Shown here: piece after piece, positions 56,086 to 64,000 of the stretch
Position numbering within the stretch: the first letter of the stretch is position 1
How the letters are laid out: every line of letters starts with the position of its first letter
Assembly (NCBI GenBank): GCA_027475525.1
Contig: JAMWFC010000010.1
Location: 124,001-188,000, forward strand
Origin: Macrolepiota albuminosa
Taxonomy: Eukaryota > Basidiomycota > Agaricomycetes > Agaricales > Agaricaceae
Direction: 5' to 3'
DNA: 64,000 nucleotides
Made by a program: the position numbers and the translations under genes
The notes under the pieces: generated by a model
Databases searched by the model: none
What the model was told of the DNA's origin: nothing
What the model saw: the letters and a program-made list of their open reading frames with translations, nothing else

Positions 56086-58940
56086 TTACACAGATGGTGG
56101 ACGCGACAACTCGCGGACCGTATTGATCCTCATCTCATTGTCGATGTTAACCAAGGATGATGAGGCGACAGGGCCCGACGATGTTGAGGCTGTAGGAGCC
56201 TGAACTAACGTGGAAGGGTGCGACGGAGAGGGGGGATATGGCCCATGTCGAGAATGGTGTTGCCATAAATCTTGACAGTTGGGGTTCATCCTCACAGGAT
56301 AATACAGTCCACTTTCAAGGTACTCATGACCTTGAGCGGACTCGCGGGCGAGTAGTGCGTGAAGACAAATCATATCGTCGTCTGTGGGCAATCGCCAATT
56401 GTCCCACTGTGTGATGGCTGGGGGCTCTCCATAGATGTCCAGTCGACGATGACGTTCATTGTCAACCTCGCGGAACTGGTCGATGGATGCTGTGGCCGCA
56501 AGAAACTGATTTTTGAGGTAGACCATGCCGAAGGTATAGGCATGATCTACCCACTCTACAGGTACACGGTTGGCTATCATAGCACAAAGCACATCAGCAT
56601 TGGTGATGTTGACAGCATTAGCCACGTCAAAATATAGGGGTCGGAACTGGACGTCAGTCCAGCTCATTGGTACGAAGGGGGTGCTAGGGTTGGCGGCATT
56701 GTAATCAGTGACCGCCTCACGATACAGTCCAGGACGTGCGATAATCAAGGCCAACAGCCTTGCAAAGCGTCCCCGCGCTCTTCCTGAGAGGGACAGTCCA
56801 TGCGTCAGGGTGTGGCCCAGGAGAGTACACCAGTGAATGTGATACGCTTGATCCACTGCAATGCTGTACACCGAATTCATCATTCCTGGTCGACAGAAGT
56901 AGAGTACATTCTGTGCCAGCTTGTCCAGGTTGAAGGTGAAACGTACACCTTCGGAATCAAACCCAGTAAGCATAAAAAACGGTCTTCCAGCTTGGTCCTT
57001 CCATCGCAGGTACCCATCTGGGGTCGGCATGACCACGATGTTCATGTGATGGGAGGAAAGATCCAGAGGGGGCGAAATGTGCTCGTACTCTGGTGAACAC
57101 ACCAGAGTCATCGTCCTATCCCTCATCGTAGTGTAATAATTAATACTGATGCGCTGAAACTCGTGCAACAGATAATAGGCTTCAGTGCGTAGTGACACTG
57201 ATGTGAACTTGTTCTGTGAAAGCTCATAGAGCTTTCGCAACTGCTGGGGATTCATTGGGAATCCTCTTGGTACCACACGGTCCAGCTCCTTTGAGGTATG
57301 GTAATACTCTCTCCTTTCTCTTCCTCATGTGTCTTTGTGGCCAAGGCTTCATCGCTCATAAATACCGTATTGGTGAGCCAGGAGTAGTAAAAGTGGTGGT
57401 CGAGTGCCCTGCCGTAGAACCAATTTGACCGCTCCACCAACATCCTGCTGACAAACACACCGAGGCCATCAGGAATACGGCCTGTGGCCTGCTCCTCCCG
57501 GTCTTTATTGACCTTTGCCTGCCGGGCGGCCTTGTGCTTCCTCCAAGCCTCTCTCTTGCGTTTCTTGTCTAAACACACTCGGTGTTTAGCGGGGGTTTCT
57601 CCTTCCAAGGGGGTCTTGTCTGATGACTCCCCATAATCACTCCTGTCGCTTGGTTCATTCAGTCCGAGCACAGCTAATGTCAGGAGTCGCCCTTCTACTT
57701 TGGCGTCTGTTCTCATGTCCTTTATGGGGACCACAGACGCATATGCCCTCAGTGGTGCCTCAAACTGCACCACTGCTCCGAACCGCATTACTACTCTGTC
57801 TGCTCCTCACGGGACATCTGCTCCAAACTCCACTTCCGATAGGACCACCTCATCCTGCCGCTTCGTCCCTGACTGCTGGGAGGGCGCATGTGTTGACGAG
57901 GACAATCCTCATAAACTTGTGTCATCCTTCACGAGCTCGTCATGTAACTCGGATGGAATTGGCATGAGTTCTCCAGACTCCCGCATCCCAACCTCCGGTA
58001 CTGCATCATGCGCTCTGAGGTGTTTTGCCTCAGGTTGCTCCTCCTCCGATGACGGACACTTCTTCATAGCATTCATGAATGTCTTAATCGTGTTGTTGTC
58101 ACGCTGCTGCAGCATAACGATCTCATTGAGCAGGCCCATAATCACCCCCTGAGCCACCGGATCCGCCAAAAACGCGGACTCCGGTGGCACTCACTGGCCG
58201 GCAGATATGAGGCATCTCCAGACTGCCTCTGCCTGAGGGTCCAAAACTTCCGATGGCGTCCCAATCTCCTTTCCTTTTCCTTTCTCTGCGTACGATAGGC
58301 GCCACAGAGATGGTGCACGACAAGGTGACGGCAATGCTCATCGGGGCGGTGTTTGAGGTTGGGGTTGACCTCGATTCTGCATCCTTGCTGACAGTTCATC
58401 CTGTCTGCGCCCTACTATTTCCCGAGGCCCACCTCCTCATGCCCCAGTACTCCTCGGAGGTGATCGCCTCCGGTCTCTTCTATACGTGTCTTGCAGGGGC
58501 GGCGTCCTCTCTTGTTGTTGTCGAGGTTGCACCACCTTGCTCTTTCCTTGCTGTTGACGCCCCGCATCATCGTCCACGTCCATGGATGCTACCTGTCACA
58601 CAGTTAGTGCTTTCTCATCTGAAAGGAGTGTACTTGCACTCTGGGTCTGCGTCTGCTGCATCGGCATTGGCATACCCCACATCACCTGTCCTCCCATCTG
58701 CTGTCCAGGACCAGCTGGTCCTGGGAAGTATGGCATCTGGAAAAATGGCAGATAAAACGGCGGAGGTTGTCTAAATTGGGCTGGGTTCTGCCCAAACTGG
58801 GACACCACTGGATACGACGCCACAGTCGGCATCGTTACAGGCTGCTGAACATTTTGCTGGGGGCAATCCCCCCCTCCTCCAGAACCCTGTGGGTTCTGAG
58901 GCTGCTGCTCACTGGTCATATGCTGGTAAGGGTACGACAT
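56086..58940 (-). pseudogene. Family C third ORF (ORF3), copy 1
   Basis: Start chosen at ATG 58,938-58,940 (MSYPYQHMTSEQQPQNPQ). About 950 codons to the TAG or TGA-type end at 56,086, lying between the chromodomain of pol and the polypurine tract. N-terminus Gln/Pro/Met-rich (FYLPFFQMPYFPGPAGPG), then a short basic segment (DTYRRDRRRSPPRS), then ADPVAQGVIMGLLNEIVMLQQRDNN, then a Lys-rich segment (DKKRKREAWRKHKAARQAK), then FYGRALDHHFYYSWLTNTVF. After a one-frame shift near 57,260 comes an intact 396-codon domain (GFPMNPQQLRKLYELSQNKF, AYYLLHEFQRI, SIAVDQAYHIHWCTLLGH, ARPGLYREAVTDYN, WVDHAYTFGMVYL). Six internal stops, all TGA (58,596; 58,437; 58,338; 58,191; 57,909; 57,807). No homologue recognised, no convincing membrane segment. 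Confidence 0.82.
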
Positions 58941-59169
58941 GGTACTACTAAAATGTCGACGTGTCGGTGGAAAAAACACACTAAATTACCTATCATCAGG
59001 TTACATAACCTGATCCGACCAGCAACTCTGCATCATGATCCGCATTATCTCATCAGATGGATGACTCTCCATCTTATCTATCCGACACAATTGGGATCCG
59101 ATCCGGATCAGATACTCCGTTGGTCCAAGATCTGACTGATCCGGCCTAAATCTTATCACTGTCATCAAG

Positions 59170-62100
59170 CTAAGCACGTGAGCGCTTAGCAAGCTGATTT
59201 GGGTGCTTTACACCCTGCAGTTCTAAGTATCGATCCAATGCTGCCAACTTAGCACATGTGTGATACGACTCCCACGTTGTATCACCCGCACTCCATTGTA
59301 CCTCGAATTTGAGGTGCATTCCTTCCTGCCACCGATGGCCCAGGATGTCCTTGACAAACCATTCCTGTTCATCACTGGCACCAAAATCATATGGCTTGGG
59401 CGTCACCCGATTAGGAAACATGGCATCATCGTTTGCGTTATATCATCTAAGTAGCAATACATGAAACTTAGGCACAATCCAACGTGCTTGCAGAGCTGCA
59501 GGCAGCTCCAGAACATAGTTTGATGTGCTTGGTTCCGCGACCAAGACTTTGTATGGTCCAATGAATTTTAGACACAACTTCCTCGCCCTTCCTTTTGGAA
59601 GATTCAAGTTTTCCGTCAACAGATATACTAACGTCCCAGGCATTAGCTCTGGTTCCTCACTCCGCCTATCATTTGCATGGCGTGCCTGTATAACACATGC
59701 GGCAATGATAGCGTCATGTGCATTGGCTAGATTCTCCAATGCTTGCCATGCAAAGTCCTTCACCCCCTTGTGAACGACTCCGTCCGTCCTTAGTTTGTGC
59801 AGCATGGAGGGCATGTACTCTCCATTGAGCTCAAACGGTGCATATTTCGTGGTCTCTGACACACTTGTGTTGATCGCGAACTTGGTTAGCGGTATTCTAT
59901 CTACCCAGTCGTGTTGGTCCGGTTGGACCACTGTACAAATGATCTGGGCAATACTTCTATTCGCTCGCTCTGTCTGTCCATCCATCTGCGGATGAAACAA
60001 TGTAGACATGAGCAACTTAGCTCCCAAGAGCTTGTGAAGTTCTCGCCACCAGTAAGACGTAAACTTTGTGTCTTGATCGCTCACGATCGAACTTGGAAGG
60101 CCATGTAGCCCTACAATCTCCTTCAAGTAGATCCAGGATAATGCGGACGCAGTAATGGTTGTGTGCACTGGTATCAAGTGCACCATACTGGTCATTTGGC
60201 AAATAACCACCCAAAGATAGTTATAACCTTCGGACTCGGGGAATGGACCAACAAAGTCCATTCCAATGGAGTCCCACGGCTTCGTTGGGATGGGCAAGGA
60301 ATGCAACTTCCCTGCTGGCTTCCTATTGCTGGTCTTCGACTGCTAGCAGACCTTGCAGGTCTGGCAGAACTGCATCACTTCTTTCTGCATCTGAGGCCAC
60401 CAGTACCATTGCCTCAGGTATTCCAGTGTTTTGTTGGTTCCAAAGTGACCAACAACCTCATGCACTTGAGCAACGACCTGCGTGATTAATGTTTGGTCGC
60501 ATGGTAAGCACACCACATCGTGCCCTCAAACATTCGTTATCCGGACCAGTCCTTTCTCATCCACGCTGAAGCGTGGGTGGGCGTTTGCGTTCTGCCGGAT
60601 TTCTGTGTAGAATGCATTGCGGCTATAGCCCCTCAGTACCTTCTGTAGGTACTCATCGGTTTGAGGAACAGGAGGGTTACAATACTCTACTGTAGGCAAT
60701 AACGCGTCAGTGAGCGTAATGTCGTGGCCATACAGTCCACAACTGCTCCCAGTCTCGCCCTGGCATGGCATTGTCGCCTCCTTTGGCTGAGCCTGCTCTA
60801 ATTGCTCAGCTTCTATGTCTCGCCCCTCTTGCCACTCCTGCAGTCGTTGACTGCATTGCAGCTCGTTTGCTTGCATAGCACAAAGCTTGACCACATGCTC
60901 CTTCACCTCTTTGTAGCGATGGTACAGAAGATCATTGCCCTGAGGATCAATACAGATATCCGCATCAACATACTCATGCGTATCATGGTGTTCTCCAACT
61001 CTATCGCTCTCGAAATACCTCAAGAGACAGTCCGCTACTTTGTTCAGTTCGCCTTTGACATATGTGATGTCAAAGTTGTAGCAAGACATATAGTCAATCC
61101 ACCGGCGTTGCTGGGGAGACAACGTTGCTTGAGTCTTGAAGAACTCAAGTGCTTTATGATCCGTAATGATGTGGATCTTATATTCCATCAATTTGTCTTC
61201 CCACTTGAGGAGTGCCTCAAGTATCGCCAACGTTTCAAGCTCATGGACCGCATAATTCTGTTGGGCCAAGGTGAACTTCCTCGACATGAACCCAGCCAGT
61301 TGACAATTCTGCCAGGAACTTCCCTGGCCATACATTGCACCTACTCCGGTCTTTGAGGCATCACAGATGAGCCAAATCGGCTCATCACGTCTGGGATCTA
61401 TGGGGCGAATGACTGGTGTCTTTGAGCAGATCCTCTTGATCATCTCAAAACAGCGTTGGTGTATAGGTCTCCATATAAATGGAGCTCCGTTCTGTGTGAT
61501 GGACATCAAAGGTCCAGTATATGCTGTAATATCAGGCAGACAGTTGCCGATATAGTTCACTAGTCCCATGAATCTTTGCACATTGTTATAGTTACGAGGC
61601 ACACGCCATTTTTGTATGCGATTGATTTTGTCCTGGTCAGGGTGAATACCCTGACTGTCAATCTTGTGTCCGAGGCAGTCTACTGTCTCGGCATATAGTT
61701 CACATTTCTTCCACTTGAGGTACAGCAGATTAGACCTCAGTCGCTCGAAAATAACATGAAGATGCTCTTCGTATTCTTTGATTGAATCGGAGTATATGAA
61801 TATGTTGTCCAAATATATATGGATGAACCTCCCGATAACATCCCAGAAGATTGAGGTCATCAACCTCTGAAACGTTGCAGGAGCATTACAATCTCCTATC
61901 TGCATAATGTTGCTCACATATGTTCCCGTGATGTCATCAACCTCTGAAACGTTGCAGGAGCATTACAATCTCCTATCTGCATAATGTTGCTCACATATGT
62001 TCCCGTGATCAATAAGAACACTGTCTTCGGAATATCAGACAAGCGAATTCTCACTTGCTCATAAGCGTCCATCAGGTCAATTTTTGACCTGAACTTTGCT

Positions 62101-63170
62101 CTTGCCACATCCTCTTGAATCACTTCCTGATCTGGAAGTGGCGTCACGTCCTTTACGGTGTTGTCATTGCGTTGGCAAGCATCCAACGCTGTTCTCAATG
62201 TACCATCTTTCTTCAGAATGCACAATAGCGGAGCAGCTTGGGAGGCCAGTTGGGCCTCCCACCAGTGGGCTCTCAGGTACCGATTGGTCTTGTCTCAGAG
62301 CTGCTGCTGCAGCGCCATTGGACATTGCGGCAAATGATATTTATACACCTTATTCTCATCAATAAGGTTGATTTCATGGTTGACCTCACGCCAAGGAGGT
62401 AACTCCTCCTTGGTTCTGTTCAGAATATCCTCAAATTCCTGCTGCCACTGCAATCGTAGGTCTGGAATGTCCTCCTTCATAAAACCACTGGTTTTACCTT
62501 TGCCCTTCCAGTCCACATCCTTGCATGGATGCCCGGACAGCTTTGCTTGTACAGCTGGGTGGCCATACTTCTCTCTGAGGGCAGTAATCCTCAGCTCACT
62601 GTCATCCGGCATGTGTAGTCGCACAGGCACTTCCTTCTTGCTTCTCCGTGACGTCACTGACAGTCCGTCGAAGAATACCTCACTCGGTGGCGAGATCTCG
62701 TCATCACTAGCCTGACGATACAACTCCTCCTTCAACGTCCATCGTGGTCCATTCCACGCATACATCGATGCCACTAGCTCATTCCACTCAGCAGGCATTC
62801 GTGGATCAAACACCCATTCAAATGTGGGATGAGGTACCGGTTGATCCCAGATTGACCGATTTGTATGTGTGGAGGACACCTTGTCCTCCATCAGTCCTTG
62901 TTTGTCATCTGTTACTAAGTCCTCAACCTTCACTCGCGACGACGTCAGTTGGCACTCTGTGCTTGCCGTGTGCTGAGGCCACCTGTCCTCAGGCTTACTC
63001 TGCTTTTCACACTTCATCTTGGGGCTCTCCCCCCTCTTCAGAGTACGTTCGTACTCTACAGCTTTGCTTTCCAGCATCAACACCGCTGGACTATCCGTTG
63101 GCAAGCTCACACGAGCTTGCTCCTCATCCTCTCCATCCTCCACCGTAGGCGATCTCTTGCCTCCGTCTAG
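59170..63170 (-). pseudogene. Family C pol, copy 1: RT, RNase H, integrase, chromodomain
   Basis: From 63,170: linker (GGKRSPTVEDGEDEEQ, SLPTDSPAVLMLESK), EDIPDLRLQWQQEFEDIL, then RT (LCILKKDGTLRTALDACQRNDN; FRSKIDLMDAYEQVRI; HIYLDNIFIYS near 61,805, i.e. YLDN). RNase H follows: LICDASKTGVGAMYGQG, FTLAQQNYAVHELETLAIL, IITDHKAL. Integrase: zinc motif VHEVVGHFG...CQTCKVC near 60,440-60,346, and core DFVGPFPES, SSIVSDQDTKFTSYWW, HPQMDGQTERANRSI. The chromodomain at 59,360-59,230 (EWFVKDILGHRW, LKFEVQWSAGDTTWESY) is followed by the end near 59,170. Stops: TGA 62,295, 60,526, 59,443 and TAG 60,343. A 77-bp duplication at 61,856 shifts the frame. Otherwise nearly intact. Confidence 0.92.
61856..62009. 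repeat. Exact 77-bp tandem duplication in RT
   Basis: 61,856-61,932 equals 61,933-62,009 exactly, so YVSNIMQIGDCNAPATFQRL is encoded twice in different frames. Removal of one copy brings the frames on both sides into register. Confidence 0.97.
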
Positions 63171-63173
63171 TCA
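63171..63173 (-). other. Stop codon at a position conserved in three family C copies
   Basis: TGA after KVLVRRH and before LDGGKR. Copy 2 has TAA here (39,217-39,219) after KLLIRQR, and copy 3 has TAA (12,894-12,896) before LHGGKK. It separates protease from the RT-containing part. Confidence 0.6.
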
Positions 63174-64000
63174 GTGTCGCCTGACTAGCACCTTCCTCTC
63201 TGTGGCGCGGTGTCAATGGAGATGTCCATTGCCATTATCTATGGTCACTCGCACTGCAGGAATGGTGGTGCCATCCACCACTATCTCATTCTTCTTGAAG
63301 TCCAGCAGAACATTGTGCTTTCTCATATACGGCGTGCCTATAATCATGTCGTAACAATCAAAATTCGCCACGTCAAGGTACTCTTTTGTCCTTGATTTTG
63401 CACAGGCGATACTCACCTGCATGCCAAACTGTACCGCAGCTTGGCTGCCCACAGTACCCAATTGAAGGAGTAGTGGCTCCTTCAACTCACTGACAGAAAT
63501 ATCATGCACTTGTCAAAACTGAGGCGTCACCCCAGTAGTCGTACTACCTGAATCCCACAATGTCCACACCTTGTGGTTATTCACCTCAATGTACGACACC
63601 AGGCACTCCTTGTCCTTGCACTTCAACACCGGTCTCACCAGTTTCTCTGGAGCCTTGCAAAAATGCACCTTATACACCTTCACGTTGGCTGCTCCAACTG
63701 GTCGGTCTAATGTGCTGGCCGGGTAGTCCGTCAGAGCTCCCATGAATTCTGAGTCTGACTCCCGGGCGTAATAGTCATTGTTGTATACATCAACCTCAAT
63801 GTATTTGTCATCCGACAACTCTTCTACCACAGAGGCGTTTTCATCCTCTGGTGCATCAGGACTGAGGTTATCCACCTCATTGTCACCCACATCAGGTTCA
63901 TTTCCCGAGTCTATTCCTTCAGCATCAGGAATAGCAGTGTGGGCCACCCGTACATATGCACGTGGCTTAACCATAGGCCATCTACCGCCCACTGGACATG
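63174..64000 (-). pseudogene. Family C gag C-terminus and protease, copy 1 (runs off window)
   Basis: Continuous frame with acidic linker DSGNEPDVGDNEVDN (63,900), VDVYNNDYYARESDSEFMGAL, then the aspartic protease: WTLWDSGSTTTGVTP with DSGS near 63,545, TGA at 63,513 (a Cys codon in copies 2 and 3), then VSELKEPLLLQLGTVGSQAAVQFG, FDCYDMIIGTPYMRKHNVLLDFKKNEIVVDG, and TGA at 63,213 after NGNGHLH (Arg in copy 3). The Gag capsid lies beyond base 64,000. Role: Gag processing in the particle. Confidence 0.88.

Noticed and set aside
147..63515. UGA read as Trp or Arg (altered genetic code or recoding) to explain the TGA-only stops
   Set aside because: Nuclear recoding of UGA is not known in this group, the elements also have frameshifts, and CpG decay explains the pattern more simply. 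The LINE also uses TGA as the apparent end of ORF1.
1..64000. tRNA, rRNA or other structured RNA genes
   Set aside because: None recognised by eye on either strand; a covariance-model scan would be needed to exclude them fully.

Overview
This window looks like a repeat-rich, heterochromatin-like stretch of a filamentous fungal genome, most likely a basidiomycete (Agaricomycetes). The reasons are the Tad-like LINE, chromodomain-bearing Ty3/gypsy elements, very short GT-AG introns (about 46-60 bp) and a large, disordered, lysine/proline-rich protein gene. I cannot name the species. Nearly everything is mobile DNA in layers of different age. Only one probable host gene is present (minus strand, about 21,977-26,952), in a CpG-rich island.

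Layout. 1-7,300: a young but inactivated LINE on the minus strand (ORF1, then ORF2 with endonuclease, RT and RNase H; its 3' end lies beyond the window start). 8,033-8,266: an old LINE RT remnant. 8,297-20,400: decayed plus-strand Ty3/gypsy DNA of 'family C' (LTR, gag-pro, start of pol; then a gap with a Ty1/copia scrap; then the end of pol with chromodomain, a third ORF and a 3' LTR), broken by solo LTRs of families A, G and B. 20,453-21,000: gypsy and LTR-A scraps. 21,977-26,952: host gene. 28,000-35,067: degraded repeats, solo LTRs and a plus-strand LINE remnant. 35,068-42,752: family C copy 2, minus strand. 42,947-44,255: a solo LTR-G split by a Helitron-like insertion. 44,319-55,509: full-length gypsy 'element B', with LTRs, gag, pol with chromodomain and an antisense spliced gene, flanked by a TGCTT target-site duplication. 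55,632-64,000: family C copy 1, minus strand (3' LTR, polypurine tract, ORF3, pol, gag-pro), running off the right edge.

How the parts work together. Family C has an additional long ORF (ORF3) between the chromodomain and the 3' LTR, seen in two diverged copies. Element B has, in the same position, a multi-exon gene on the opposite strand. Both are accessory genes of retrotransposons with no function I can assign. In the younger elements almost every internal stop is TGA, and the older ones have almost no CpG. This fits loss of methylated CpG (CGA to TGA) rather than Neurospora-type RIP.

Caution on the assembly: seven perfect tandem duplications, each with a period of exactly 77 bp, lie at unrelated places. 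This is most simply explained by unmerged k=77 contig overlaps. The three that lie in measurable coding sequence each create a frameshift that disappears when one copy is removed, so some apparent 'mutations' here are probably assembly artefacts.
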